From assembly GCA_036571765.1 (NCBI GenBank), contig BROE01000028.1:880479-944478 (forward strand): DNA of 64,000 nucleotides, written 5' to 3'. A program made the translations under genes and the position numbers. The notes under the pieces were generated by a model, which saw only the letters and a list, made by a program, of their open reading frames with translations, ran no database searches and was not told where the DNA came from. Each line of letters begins with the position of its first letter. Position 1 is the stretch's first letter. Of the stretch, positions 1 through 11,580 are shown piece by piece. Origin of the DNA: Plecoglossus altivelis (Eukaryota > Chordata > Actinopteri > Osmeriformes > Plecoglossidae).

Positions 1-335
1 TCATTCATGGGTGTGTTGGAAACTCTGAGTTCATATGCATAATCACCATGTGTTTTTTATGTGTCTTCAGATTATTTCATGTGTCTTGATGTAACACTTT
101 TGCTTTTATCAGTGAATAGTGCCTTATTAGCTAGACTGGAAACAAACGTTTCAGGCTAGATTTCAGAACAAGGAAATTATGAACATCAGTATGCAATTTT
201 TTACAATAGATTGCCATTGACACTTTATTGATTTAGATATGCAGAAATTTACTATTAAGGAAAATATTTAAACTGTACAGATTCAAACATTTTTTTTTGT
301 TTTTGTCGTTTTGTCAAAGCAGTTATCTTACTGTA
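1..335. other. AT-rich unique sequence
   Basis: No repeat, exon or RNA gene is visible here. The sequence is AT-rich, with a T-run near 290. In mammals LPP lies upstream of TPRG1, so this could be distant flank of such a gene, but no LIM-domain coding sequence is present here or elsewhere in the window. Confidence 0.5.
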
Positions 336-339
336 TGTT

Positions 340-618
340 ATCATAATGTGGGTTGTCCTACAGTGGGTTGTCATAATGTGGGTTATCATAATGTGGCTTA
401 TCCTACTGCAGGGTTATCATAATGTGAGTTATCGTACAGTGGGTTATCATAATGTGAGTTATCCTACGGTGGGTTGTCATAATGTGGGTTATCATAATGT
501 GGCTTATCCTACTGCAGGGTTATCATAATGTGAGTTATCCTACGGTGGGTTATCATAATGTGAGTTATCCTACGGTGGGTTGTCATAATGTGAGTTATCC
601 TACTGTGGGTCTTTGTGT
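340..618. repeat. Minisatellite with higher-order structure
   Basis: Imperfect units built on GGGTTATCATAATGTG followed by a TTATCCTAC-type half. A composite block starting GGGTTGTCATAATGTGGG occurs at 365 and again at 471, so a 106-bp higher-order unit is superimposed on the shorter monomers. The short open frames here come from the repeat. Confidence 0.85.
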
Positions 619-739
619 GAATCAGTACTTGGTCACCTTTAGACCTTCTGTGTTGACTGACAGGTCAACATAGGCAGGCAGAGAGTCTGGAAACACAAGG
701 AGAAGTGCTCCTTCACTGTGTGGTACTAAGGAGAACGAA

Positions 740-1021
740 GGCAGTGCTGCCTCTAATCTAGGACCATGAAACTAAGGCAGTGCTGCCTCTAATCTGGGAC
801 CATGAAACTAGGCAGTGCTGCCTCTAATCTGGGACCATGAAACTAAGGCAGTGCTGCCTCTAATCTGGGACCATGCAACTAGGCAGTGCTGCCTCTAATC
901 TGGGACCATGAAACTAGGCAGTGTTGCCTCTAATCTGGCACCATGAAACTAGGCAGTGCTGCCTCTAATCTGGCACCATGAAACTAGGCAGTGCTGCCTC
1001 TAATCTGGCACCATGAAACTC
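740..1021. repeat. 35-bp minisatellite, 8 copies
   Basis: Eight tandem units of 35-36 bp, each starting GGCAGTGCTGCC and continuing CTCTAATCTGG-CACCATG. GGCAG/CTGCC are inverted arms, so each unit can form a small hairpin. Two sequence classes (GGGACC versus GGCACC) are segregated left and right, which suggests local duplication of neighbouring units. Confidence 0.9.
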
Positions 1022-1215
1022 TGAACGACCTTCCAGAGACAGACAAGGTCGCAGCCTCGACCTGTGGTGAATCCCTGTTATAGTGAGAGCTGTGATGTTG
1101 CCATAACTGTCCAATGATCGAATAATATCTACGTTTTACAACACTTAAATTAGGAGAGCCTGTTGAAGCATGTTACAATATGAGGAACTCTCTGGAAGGC
1201 TAGCGTGGTCATAGC
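1022..1215. other. Unique spacer
   Basis: Unique sequence between the 35-bp minisatellite and the hAT-type element. No gene seen. Confidence 0.5.
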
Positions 1216-1438
1216 ATCTAGAACAGTGGTACTTCACCGTGTTGGAGGTACTGAACCCCACCAGTTTCATATGTGCATTCACCGAACCCTTCTTAATTGG
1301 AAAACTAAAACATGATTTTCTTCAAATTCATTTAATCATGAGTCAGGTGTGTGTCTTGACCTCCGCCGAACCCCTGAGACTGACTGATCGAACCCCTGGG
1401 GTTCAATTGAACCCAGGTTAAGAACCACTGATCTAGAA
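1216..1438. mobile_element. hAT-type non-autonomous element (MITE) with 8-bp target duplication
   Basis: The element body is 1224-1430 (207 bp). It begins CAGTGGTACTTCACC and ends in the reverse complement of CAGTGGTTCTTAACC, giving 13 of 15 matching terminal inverted repeat positions. It is flanked by identical 8-bp direct repeats ATCTAGAA (1216-1223 and 1431-1438), the target duplication length made by hAT transposases. No transposase frame is present, so the copy is non-autonomous. The intact duplication suggests a fairly recent insertion. The CAGTGGTTCTTAACC end is of a type seen in dispersed vertebrate hAT elements; the exact family name is not assigned. Confidence 0.85.
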
Positions 1439-2350
1439 ACTGACAGGCGTTTGTTGCGTCTAAAACCCATCTCTGGGTGTTGAGAGCTTTTTTCCACGGT
1501 TGTACCTTACGTGTTCCAACAAGCCGCTGCAACATTTCCATCCAGTCTGCTGTTATCCAGAGATTTCCTAAGGGAGATCAAGCCATGTTTGTTGTGAGGT
1601 TAAATCCAGCACATTGCCACACAGACAGACCTGTAATACCTAGAACCATGTTGTTATCCTCTTTAGGGAGGACTGTTCAACAATATCAGCCCTCCTGCCA
1701 TTCTTACAGGGGCAGCACTCTCCTTACTAACAGATAAGAGCTATGGAAGTAGTAGTAGTAGTAGTAGTGTTATAATAACCAGACCTTAGATAACCACAGG
1801 TCTCCATAACCTGCTTTGTATACCCACAGTAGAAGTGTTGTGCCAGATGTCAACATTCCAACAGGTGCATCTTGATTCTCACCTGTACTGATTCATTCAC
1901 TGGCTTTACCCAAAATGGACAGAAAGCATATTGCCGTTGCCTTAGTAACAGCCCCCCCCCCCCCCCCCCTATGAAGTGTCTGTCTAAGACGTCTTGTGAA
2001 ACCTGACACGGGACGTTCAAACATCCCATAATGTCATTCCGTATGAGAACAGAAACTCTGTTTAGCCAATCAGAAGTGATGTAACACAAGCATGATCGCT
2101 GTATGAAACGCAACGCCACAGCTCATTGGCTACTCACCACGCCTGCTCACTGCCCCTGATTTGCTCTGGCAGGAGTTATACGACTGTTCATGTTTCTATT
2201 CATCAATAAAAGCTTTGCAACAGCACATGTTTTATGTGTGATTGTTTACATATTATTGATCTTCTCTTTTCAGCCAAGATGTACAGTCTGTATTTGTGGT
2301 TCAGTAGTTTGAATCACCACTGTACAGTCACAGTAAGAGTCTGTATTTAC
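1439..2350. other. Unique sequence with a (TAG)n run and poly-C tract
   Basis: Mostly unique sequence. It holds a short TAG trinucleotide run near 1750-1770 and an uninterrupted run of 18 C at 1952-1969. An AATAAA lies at 2205-2210 but no upstream exon is recognised, so it is not called as a polyadenylation site. Confidence 0.5.
1952..1969. repeat. Poly-C tract (18 C)
   Basis: A mononucleotide run of 18 C between GTAACAG and TATGAAG. Runs of this kind are length-unstable and prone to sequencing error. Confidence 0.95.
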
Positions 2351-2361
2351 AGGGAGGACTG

Positions 2362-2456
2362 TCTCTCTGGAGGTCTCCCTCTGGAGGTCTCCCTCTGGAG
2401 GTCTCTCTGGAGGTCTCTCTGGAGGTCTCTCTGGAGGTCTCTCTGGAGGTCTCCTC
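2362..2456. repeat. Short-unit array CTCTGGAGGTCT
   Basis: Tandem 12-15-bp units based on CTCTGGAGGTCTC, giving a Trp-Arg-Ser-Leu peptide pattern in one frame. No gene is implied. Confidence 0.85.
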
Positions 2457-2494
2457 CCTCTCGGACTGTTAGACGAGGTCTCTGGTCTGCTGTG

Positions 2495-3003
2495 TTTACA
2501 CTGTGTTAACGCTGTGTTACTGCTGTGTTAGCACTGTGTTAACGCTGTGTTACTGCTGTGTTAGCACTGTGTTAACACTGTGTTACTGCTATGTTAACAC
2601 TGTGTTAACACTGTGTTACTGCTGTGTTAACACTGTGTTACTGCTGTGTTAACGCTGTGTTACTGCTGTGTTAACACTGTGTTAACGCTGTGTTACTGCT
2701 GTGTTAGCACTGTGTTAACGCTGTGTTACTGCTGTATTTAACACTGTGTTAACACTGTATTACTGTTGTGTTAGCACTGTGTTACTGTTTTGTTAACGAT
2801 GTGTTAGCACTGTGTTACTGTTTTGTTAACACTGTGGTACCACAGTGTTATTGCTGTGGTAACACAGTGTTATTGCTGTGGTAACACAGTGTTATTGTTG
2901 TGTTAGCACTGTGTTACTGCTGTGTTAGCACTGTGTTACTGTTTTGTTAACACTGTGGTAACACAGTGTTTACACTGTTACTGCTGTGTTACTGCTGTGT
3001 TTA
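2495..3003. repeat. Minisatellite of TGTGTTAACAC / TGTGTTACTGC units
   Basis: About 500 bp of alternating 11-bp half-units TGTGTTAACAC and TGTGTTACTGC, drifting to TGTGGTAACACAG toward the 3' side. GTTAAC (a palindrome) recurs throughout. Confidence 0.9.
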
Positions 3004-3084
3004 ACAGCGGATGCTCTCTCTGTTAACAAGTGTCCCTCTGCTAAACTCTCTATGACAGGATGACAGATTCTTACCTGCACAGAA

Positions 3085-3500
3085 TCACCTACCTGTCTCT
3101 CACCTGCCCTACCTGTCTCTCTCCTGCCCTGCCTGTCTCTCTCCTGCCCTGCATGTCTCTCACCTACCCTGCCTGTCTCTCTCCTGCCCTGCCTGTCTCT
3201 TACCTGCCCTCCCTCTCTCACCTGCCCCGCATGTCTCTCACTTGCCCTACCTGTCTCTCACCTGCCCTGCCTTTTTCTCACCTGGCCTCCCTCTCTCTCA
3301 CTTGCCCTCCCTGTCTCTCACCTGCCCTGCCTGTCTCTCACCTGCCCTCCCTCTCTCACCTGCCCTGCATATCTCTCACTTGCCCTCCCTGTCTCTCACC
3401 TGCCCTGCCTGTCTCTCACCTGCCCTGCATGTCTCTCACCTGCCCTCCCTGTCTCTCACCTGCCCTGCCTGTCTCCTACTTGCCTCATGCCCTACCTGCC
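3085..3500. repeat. 20-bp minisatellite CTGTCTCTCACCTGCCCTGC
   Basis: About 20 tandem copies of a 20-bp pyrimidine-rich unit, CTGTCTCTCACCTGCCCTGC, with point variants. Several + frames stay open because the unit has no stop codon, giving Ser/Leu/Pro/Cys-rich peptides of up to 205 codons that I regard as artefacts. Confidence 0.9.
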
Positions 3501-4143
3501 CCTTACCTGCCCTCTTACTCCTTGTGTGACTCCAATTCAACAGCTAGTACATTCAGAGTGTTAATTCATCCGAGGTGTGAGACAGCCTCCTCCCCTCCAC
3601 GCATGGTGCCCTGCCTGCAGTTCAGCTCCCGTGCAGAGACAGCTCTTAGCTCGGAGGTATGTGCACTGCTGCAATGAGGTTGATGGAGCTGTTGGAATAA
3701 TTTAAGGGTCTCCTGAAAGTCAATTTTTACTGTCGCCTTCCAAGACTCGCTTGATTTAATCCTTTCCATTCGTCAGCGCCTGTACTCCTCAGTCTAGCAG
3801 TAAGTCACTGGCGTTTTATATCCCCCGCAGATTGCTAAATTGAAACGGCAATCCTAAATGTAAAAGAGGGTAAAGTGATCCTGTTGAATAAAACGTATGT
3901 ATAATTGAATCACGTTAATGAAGAGCCAGAACAGACATACCCCACATGTTTACTCCACAGCTACGGAAGACTGGAGTGTGTTTGTACACATTAGAATTCA
4001 TCTCTGCAAAATCTTGCTTCATGTTCTCTGTGTTATAATCAATAATGACGACCAGTCTTCCGGAATTTTCCTCTACCTTCAGGCTGTGTTGCAAGAACGT
4101 TGTCTGATAAATAATATCATTTTTTCCAAAACAACATACAGAC
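3501..4143. other. Unique sequence, no gene seen
   Basis: Non-repetitive sequence without a convincing exon. Short open frames on both strands show no recognisable protein family. Confidence 0.5.
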
Positions 4144-4208
4144 AGATTGGAACTTGGAAACTCGATCAGTAGTCTAATGCTCTAACAACTTAGCTATGTG
4201 ATTAGGCC
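4144..4208 (-). repeat. tRNA-derived (SINE-type) fragment
   Basis: Read on the minus strand, an A-box-like stretch (AGTTGTTAGAGCATTAGAC) is followed by a B-box-like stretch (AAGTTCCAATC) at tRNA-like spacing. The arms do not pair well enough for a functional tRNA, so this looks like the head of a tRNA-derived SINE or a degenerate tRNA copy. Confidence 0.45.
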
Positions 4209-4485
4209 CTACTTAAATGTTGTTCAAGCATTCCCATTAGCGTAGAAGCGAGCTCTGAGTCAAATCTCTCTTGCTAATGTAGCAAGTGTGAGAATGTTGT
4301 TGCCCTTCCAGGAAGTCTGCCTTCGTGGCCACGTTCAGCCAGCCAGCTGTGCCCAGAGTACATCACATCTTCAACAGATTTACTATAACATTATTGGAAA
4401 ATGTTGTGACTGCACATGTAACTTTACCGCTGGGAACTGTAAAACCGATAGCTCTCGCAATTTTCAATTTGGTGTTTGGGAAATC

Positions 4486-4546
4486 TGCCTGTGTGTGTGT
4501 GTGTCTGTGTGTGTAGTGTGTGTGTGTGTGAGAGTGTGTGTGTGTT
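4486..4546. repeat. (TG)n microsatellite
   Basis: Imperfect TG dinucleotide repeat with short TCTG and AGTG interruptions. Confidence 0.9.
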
Positions 4547-7500
4547 ACCCTCCAGCAGTTCATCCGAGGACTTGCTTTACTGCACACAAATCTGCTGTTT
4601 ACCAACAAACTGAGGAGTGATGACCCTGGCAGTCTGCACAACGCACCTTCCAATTTCTTCTTCTGAATTTCCGAACTTCCAGTGTAAAGACTCCGGGGCA
4701 TGCTTTGGCATTTGTGAATGTCTTGTCCTAATACTCCGAATTACGTCCTAAATTATTTACCAGGAAGCGCATGAGCAACGAGGGAGTGGAATGTAGCCGC
4801 TATCATGCATAACAGTAAGATTGCGCTCGTCCCCGCGCTCCAATTTAAATGAAGCTGTCATACGGTCATATTTACATAACATTACAATGTGGGTCGCCAT
4901 CGCAGCGCTCCGAGCAAACGAAGATAACGGCTCTGAAGTGAAGCCTCACTGCGCATTCGCATCCAGAGCATTGATTTTTTGCGTGTCCCTGCGTCCTCCC
5001 AGGCTAGTGATGTAAGCAGTTAGTCAGAGTTGCCTAGATAGAAACTGAAAAGTGGGAGAGAGGAAGTCTAACCTCCAGTTGTTTTCTGTTCCTTGTGAAT
5101 AACACGGATACACTGTCCTTCCAAGTCATTCAGCATCAGTGAAGAAGGGAGTGATTCATTTTCTGTCCTGGAATGATGGGCTTTTCTCTGTGCTGCATTC
5201 AGAGCATGGGTCTTAGACCCATGTTCTTGCCTTCGCATGTCAAACACGCGGGTAGTCAAGTGGCTTGGCTTACATGAAAGCCACATGCACCATTTCATGT
5301 CTCTAAATGCCTGGATAACAAGCTAATGTATCATTAATGATTACAGGACCACTGAGGACTAGTAGTCTTTTCCCGGGGCCGAGCTAAGTGTAATCTACTG
5401 TACGAGTTTCCCCCAAGCAGCAGCCGGGGTCAGCCATGGGCTGGGGTCAGCCATGGGCTTGCGTGGATGCTGAGGTTGGTGTTGGCCAGGGGCTGCGAGG
5501 GGCATGCTTGTTTTGGGTAGCATGCAAAGAGACTCAAGGAAATGTCACAACACGGAAGCAGAGACGGAAGATTTCTGTCAGAGGCGCTCAGGATCACGCG
5601 GCGCCCGGGGTGATGAGTCACATCCGCCACCGCCAGCCTCCCCGCTCGCGTCGGGTCGGTGCAGACAGGAAGCGGCTCGGCTCCACCTCTCTCTCGACCT
5701 ATTAACAACCTCTGTTCACAACACTGACATGCAGTCGAGAAAAATGGTTGATAATAAAATAAAATTCAAGACGTAAGCCTACACCGATGTGTAATTGTTA
5801 GGGGGGAGGAGGAGAGAGAGGGGGGGTTAATAATGCGTTTCACAAGGACTCTCCACCTGAGTCATATAGTTTATTAAATGAACGTGCGAACGAAAAATAC
5901 ATCAAACCATTAGGGCTATCGGATAGCGATAACGATTAGCTGATCACAGCTATAATTCGACGGTTGCACACTGAGGGATGATACGGAGAGTGTTTGTTCT
6001 GACTGACAGAATTGTGTTGATCGGGCCGCAGGGTACAGCAGTCATGCTGAATCACGTTGACCTTCAGGAGGACAGACACGTACTGTAGTAGGGCTGTGCT
6101 AACGTTTCAATGTGCTCTTACGCAACAGCAGCGTATATGGTGTGCTATGGGACCGTTCGTTTCGACCCCTGCGGTTAAATAAAAAGGCGTGATATCTAGA
6201 CTACTGAACTGGGATCACTATTGCATCCCTAAATCTCTCTCCAAAAGTCAAATCGAGCGCCAATGACGTAGAACACTTACTATAGCCATTTCTACTACTG
6301 ACAGTAGGCCTGGATTATTAATAAATGAATGTTAATTGTTGTAATACTGGCATGCGAGCGTGTGTGTGAGAGCGAGTTTGGCTGGAAAAAACCAGGCCAA
6401 GAGCTTGTCTGCTTCTTCAGGAAGTCTTCTCTCAAATCAATAATGAAACAGTCTAGTGGCCTCCAAATACAATCTACTGGCTGCCTGCTTCCTAAAAGCC
6501 ATGGCACTGTTGAAGTGAGCCACACAGTAAAACCAGGTTATATTTTCTTGAAAGCTGCCGTTTTTTTTAACTCAATCGCCTCGCGCCTCATTCATTCACG
6601 TCCTTGTCTCAAGGTTTTTCTGTTCAATGTCAGTTACGACACCTCCTCGTGAAACTACACTGTCTAAATGTCAAACTCACTGCTGAACCTTGATGTTAGC
6701 GAGCAAGCTGGCTGATTTATATGCAACAGAGCGCAGGCTCTCAGATCCAGCTAAAGCCACTGTCTTTACTGATAGGTGCGTCTCCCGAACGGCAGGGAGA
6801 CAAGGGGAGGTAAGACGGTTCTCATGGTTTAAGGCAGCCCTCTGAGTCGTGACCTCATGACCTCGGTGCAGGGAGGGGATCACCATGTGGTTGAATACAA
6901 ACCTCAGGGTCTCTCTGGGAACTCGCTCTTTTCTCACACTGATGTGGAGTTCCCGCTGATTGTGAGGACGTGTCCTGGATGAATATTCGGTGTGTCGTTA
7001 CCGATAAGTGTCATAGGATATACTAGGCCTAAAGGAGTTACTGTATACCCACTAAGAATAAAAAATACTTGAGAGATAATCAGACATTTGTGTTGAAATG
7101 TTATTTTCAGTGTTTCATTTTGTGTGATTGGTATTAGAACACGAAAAGCCGTTAAACTAACGTCATCCAGTCAAGAGCGGTTTCTTTCCTGCTAGCGCCT
7201 CATTTATTCCCCGGTCTCTTGATCACCGGTAGTTTTACCTCAAAAATGTTCGTTATCGGTACATAATCTGTTGCACTAATTGACATGAAAGCGAAAACAC
7301 TTAGCGCACCGTTTTACTTCATGAACAGAAGAGGGTCGGACAAGGATATCAACACATACAGTTAGCTGCTGGATGAAACCACGTTACCGACAACAACAAT
7401 GGCGTTTCTCAAAACAGGGGCGGCAAAATAGTGACATGTAATGACTGCAAGAGAAAAAAAGATTTACCGGTAAGTTTTCCGTCCGAATGTAGCTGTGTTT

Positions 7501-8310
7501 CCGTGTCGAAATAAAAAAAAGTAGGTAGCTAGTTCACACTAAATAGTTACGGTTGGACTGTCTGAAGTGGTTGTTGTCCGCTTAGCCTAGTTAGCTACAG
7601 CTAATCATTTTAATTGGTAAAAGTAGTCAAACGTTGACCAAAACCAACAGCGAGTATCTTTAGTAGTAACCTTGTATGTCCGTATTAGTAAATTCAATTC
7701 ATTTTAAGTAAATTGGTTGAATTATCCTGTACAGGACATAGTCTGGTCAGGTGGGAATGTCTTCTACTGTATTTCAACTTGCATTCAAGGAAAACATTCA
7801 ACCGTATCAGACAGTTGCTGTTGACAACGTCAGTAAGACTTGACTAGATCCATCAGGCCTGCGTGTGGACTGTTAGCTTTCATAATGGAATTTTTTGTGC
7901 AAAATAAATGTTTAAAGCAATGAATAATTGAAGAACTTTGTTGAAAGCGTAAGTCATTTATATGCCCAAGACAGAGATATATTTGTAATATTAAAATCAG
8001 AGGGGGTAGAAGGAAGGAGAGCATGGACCCATGTGGCCTTGATAACTTACATTACTGAAGAAAAAGTAGGAAAGAATCCTGCTTTTAAAATCCCTGGACT
8101 GAGAATTATTTGATCACGCATAATAAGTCCAGCCACAAACGCTATTAAAGCTGGAAACGCAGATCCTTTGGAAACAGAACAAAGGCAGTCGAAACATCAG
8201 TGATAAATTATTCAGATCAAACTTGTCGAACTCCCCTCCCCCCCATCCAGTTTAGATCGCTGTTTTGCTGGGAGACGCTGCACGCCCCTCCTTTCAGAAA
8301 CAGAGGAAGG
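4547..8310. other. Long unique stretch (possible regulatory or non-coding exon sequence)
   Basis: About 3.8 kb nearly free of tandem repeats, unlike its surroundings. A CpG-rich patch lies at 5575-5690. Around 7385-7469 there is an ATG in excellent context (ACAATGG) with a 10-codon open frame, then ACCG|GTAAGT, a strong 5' splice site with the last exonic base at 7469. This could be a non-coding first exon of an unseen transcript. No protein-coding exon of a known family is recognised. Confidence 0.4.
5575..5690. promoter_or_regulatory. CpG-rich patch, possible promoter
   Basis: A local cluster of CG dinucleotides (CACGCGGCGCCCGGGG and CGCTCGCGTCGGGTCGG segments) in otherwise CpG-poor DNA, followed by TGAGTCA-containing sequence at 5610-5620. 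It resembles a small CpG island, but no transcript start or adjoining coding exon can be assigned. Confidence 0.2.
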
Positions 8311-8317
8311 CCACTCG

Positions 8318-8512
8318 CATGCACACTTACACCTTCTCCACCATCTCCTCCACCTTTTCCTTCTCGTCCTTCTCCTCCTACACCACCTTCTTCATCTTCT
8401 CCACCTTTTCTTTCTCGTCCTTCTCCACCAACTCCTCCACCTTCTCCTCCTCCACCTTCTTCTCCTCCTTCACCTCCTCCACCTCCACCTCCTTCTCCTC
8501 CATCTCACCAGG
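8318..8512. repeat. Pyrimidine-rich CTCCACCTTCTC array
   Basis: About 195 bp of degenerate CTC/CAC/CTT triplets on the + strand. Open frames here encode Pro- or Ser/Phe-rich peptides from the repeat. Confidence 0.85.
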
Positions 8513-8699
8513 GTAAAGGTTCACACTGGGCAAGAACACCAGATCCTCTTTTAGAATTCTTGACCACCCACGCTGGTTGCTTCACATCACATTCTAGAAA
8601 CTCTAAACTTGATCAGTTCTCCACTCCAGTTGTTTTGCAAGTGCCTGGAAGTTAATGTATTTGTTTAATGTTTTCGTTTCTCAAACACTTTAATCCAAT

Positions 8700-8745
8700 G
8701 CTATACTGGGGGGATGTGAACCTGTGACCTCATGCTCTGATCTCC
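8700..8745 (-). repeat. tRNA-like B-box fragment
   Basis: The minus strand carries GGTTCACATCC (8712-8722) preceded by GAGCATGAGGTCACA, resembling the 3' half of a tRNA-derived element. The 5' half is not recognisable. Confidence 0.3.
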
Positions 8746-8986
8746 AAATGCTGAATTTGAACTTGGTTGTGTATATTACGGTTGGCTAGTGTGACTGGCT
8801 ACAGTGGGTTAGCCCTCATATCAAGTCTATACAGATCGAATTTCTTGGTGCTATGGGAACAGTAGCCCATAACAACAGGTTTAAATCCACTTCACGTTTT
8901 TCTACAATGAACGTTGTGATGTGTTTCCAGGTGGGGAGAACGGTCTATGGTTTCATGTCTTTGTTCAAAAAGAGTTAGTAAAGTGT

Positions 8987-9044
8987 GGTGCTTCGTGGTT
9001 AGAGCTTTTAACCAAGAGGTTGCAGGTTCAAATCCCCCTGCACC
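8987..9044 (+). repeat. tRNA-derived fragment (SINE head or tRNA relic)
   Basis: GGTGCTTCGTGGTTAGAGC starts an A-box-like 5' half. GGTTCAAATCC at 9025-9035 is a perfect B-box, and the segment closes with GCACC, complementary to the GGTGC start. The T-arm has two surplus C residues and the anticodon stem is poor, so a working tRNA is unlikely. Pol III promoter-like boxes remain visible. Confidence 0.5.
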
Positions 9045-10291
9045 TCTTACTTTGGATGAAAGCATCCACGAAATGATTTATCACTTGTCGTGTCTCGCGT
9101 TAATCCTTAAAAGTCACGTGATCATCTGGGATTCAGCGTTTCTGAAACTCCACCTTCCAAGTGTTCTTAAACCTTGTTTTGTTGCTGTGACGTTAAGACG
9201 GTCGTTATTTGAGTCGATGTGACTGTTTGAGTTGTGTGAACGCAGGCATCCTGACTCCCAGGGTTACAGAGGGTGTGGTGGCGGTTTGACAGTGTATTCT
9301 GCTCAGGATTACCTAGCCCTGATTAAAGGGATTTCGAGGGATTTCGGGGATTACCAGTCTGACATTTGTAAATAAAGCGAGGAATGTTGCAGGTTGTGTC
9401 GAGAGAGGAGTGTCAGGTGGATTAAGAGAGAGGCTTGTCAATAGAAATCATGTTTATTACTGCAACGTATAGGAATTATTAGTGTCTGTTGTTTGTTGTA
9501 TTTGATTCAGTAAATCACTTTAAATGTCATATCTGATGGGATACACACACATATTTAATCTGAATTTGAATGAGTCAGGTGTTTTTTTTAAATATGAACC
9601 ACTTGTAAACATTATTCTCTGTGTTGCAGTAGAAGTTATGAAACATTTGACCTTGTGAAAACACCCAGAGCAGCCATCTCTCTATTCTGCACTGCAGGTT
9701 GACCTCAGTGTGTCGGGACATTTGATTCCTGTGATGATGTACTGCTCTGCTCTCTCATCCCAAGATAAGCTTTTAAATTCCCCAGCTAACTGCCAAAGTC
9801 TCTCTCCATTTCCTGTTTTGCAAGAACCAAGAACCATAATGGAGGCTGAGAAGGTGGACATCTGGTGATGGCACCTGGCCACAGGAGCTTTAGACTGAAT
9901 TTTCATCTGCGATGGTTTTCTTTATTCAGTTAGTCTACCTCTCTCATCTGCTCCTATAAAAACAAATGTATTTATAGAATCCAGGAATTTCCCAAATATT
10001 TCTTCTTTTTTTAACCAACAGCAGCTCAGAGCATTTTAAAACTATTATACAAAGGCGTATTTTAGGAGGCCATAATAAATCAGTACGCTTTGTTCTTTTA
10101 AGTTCAGAAAGCGTGGCCGTGTTTTCTCCAGTTTCTCTGCTGAGGTACAAGCAGCATGGAGCATTCAAGAAAGCAGCTTCAGTGCATACAAGGCTTGTGA
10201 TTGGTTGACTGACTTACTCATGGTTCCTGTGTTGAATTAGCAGCTTCTTACTGCTGCTGAGGTCACTGGAAAGGTCATGCTGATATTTACT
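9045..10291. other. Unique sequence, no gene seen
   Basis: Non-repetitive sequence with no convincing exon, RNA gene or transposon ends. Confidence 0.5.
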
Positions 10292-10390
10292 GTGATGTCA
10301 TTTGTACACACGTGATGTCATTTGTACACACGCGATGCCATTTGTACACACGCGATGTCATTTGTACACACGTGATGTCATTTGTACACG
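10292..10390. repeat. 20-bp minisatellite, 5 copies, with CRE-like motif
   Basis: Five tandem units TGATGTCATTTGTACACACG. TGATGTCA differs by one base from the CRE/ATF palindrome TGACGTCA, and the junctions of some units form CACGTGA (E-box). Confidence 0.85.
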
Positions 10391-11305
10391 TCTGCTGTAG
10401 GTAGTATTTACACACGTTTACATGTATAGAAAGTTCATATTTATACGCGTATATGCTTCAGGTTGTATGTACACACAGCTAGTGTAATATTATTTCAGAA
10501 CAAACAGACATGTTTGTCCACCGGGCAGAATAAATGTGGACAGATGAGTTAGGAAGCAGTTGACAGTTGATCCTGTTTCTCTTATCAAGCAAGAGAATGA
10601 GGAACCGGCTGTTCTGCAGGCCGCTTCCCAAGCCCTGAGTCCAGGGAGCTTGTTTGTTGTGAAGTGGAGATGTTTCGTTATCTCTAAGCAACCTCGTGCA
10701 TCCATCCGTCTGGAAGGGGAACCAATTCTATCACGGGAGGGCGCGGCCAATCAACCGCCCTCGGGTCTCTAAGGCGACGGTTATCCTACACAGTGATCGT
10801 CCTGCACCGATGTTCTCCCCCTCGGGCAGAATGCCGAGTTTCTAATCACCAACCGTTTCACTCCTCCATCTCCAATTCTGTTTCTCTTTCATTTCCTCCC
10901 GTCCCAGGAAGTCCGCCTGCAGGTGCGGTTCTTCTCGGGCCCAGCATACCGAGGTCAGCGCTCCACAGAGCCTGGATCCCCCTCTAAACGCTTCTCATGG
11001 ATCTCTATTACCCTGCTTCTGAGGGATAGTGGTGGAGCACGTTTGTTGTTGTATCCACGACCAAGCTTTGTTCTCGCTTGGTGTCTTGGAGCTTATGGTT
11101 TGTTTCAAGATCTCAACCGCAGTTAGAAACAGTTCGTCTTCCCGTCTGAAATCTTCCATTGTGGCAGTACACATATCGCTGGCGCTACCCAGCCCCTCCA
11201 CTATCGACTGCAAACCTGAGTCCAGATACCATACCAGAGGGGCATTCATATCGGTTGATTCTGCTCTCTTAACGCATCAGCTCTGGTAAGCGCTAACGAC
11301 TCCTC
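10391..11305. other. Unique sequence, no gene seen
   Basis: Non-repetitive sequence. Overlapping short open frames occur on both strands around 10480-11290 with no recognisable domain. Confidence 0.5.
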
Positions 11306-11580
11306 GCCCTCCCTCACCTCCCTCTCCCATGTCATTCCCACACCTCCCTCCGCCCCTATCCAATCCCTCCCCTATCCCGTTTCCCCATCCATCCCTCCCC
11401 CATCCTCCCTTCTCCTCCCCCACCTCCATCCCTCTCTTCCCCATCATCCCTCTTTCCCCGCCGATCCTCCCTTCCCTAATCCTCCATCCCTGCTGCCACC
11501 CCTCTCCCTGTCCCCCTCCATCCTCCACATCCATCCCCTCCCTCCCTATCCCATCTACCTATCCCTCCCTCTCCGCATCC
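11306..11580. repeat. CCCTCCC-rich polypyrimidine tract
   Basis: About 275 bp of degenerate CCTCCCCCAT-type pyrimidine repeat, purine-rich on the other strand. Confidence 0.85.

Noticed and set aside
2205..2210. AATAAA as polyadenylation signal of an upstream gene such as lpp
   Set aside because: No upstream coding exon or recognisable 3' UTR; a lone hexamer is common by chance.
8987..9044. Functional tRNA gene
   Set aside because: The B-box is perfect but the T-arm has surplus bases and the anticodon stem pairs poorly; more likely a SINE or relic.
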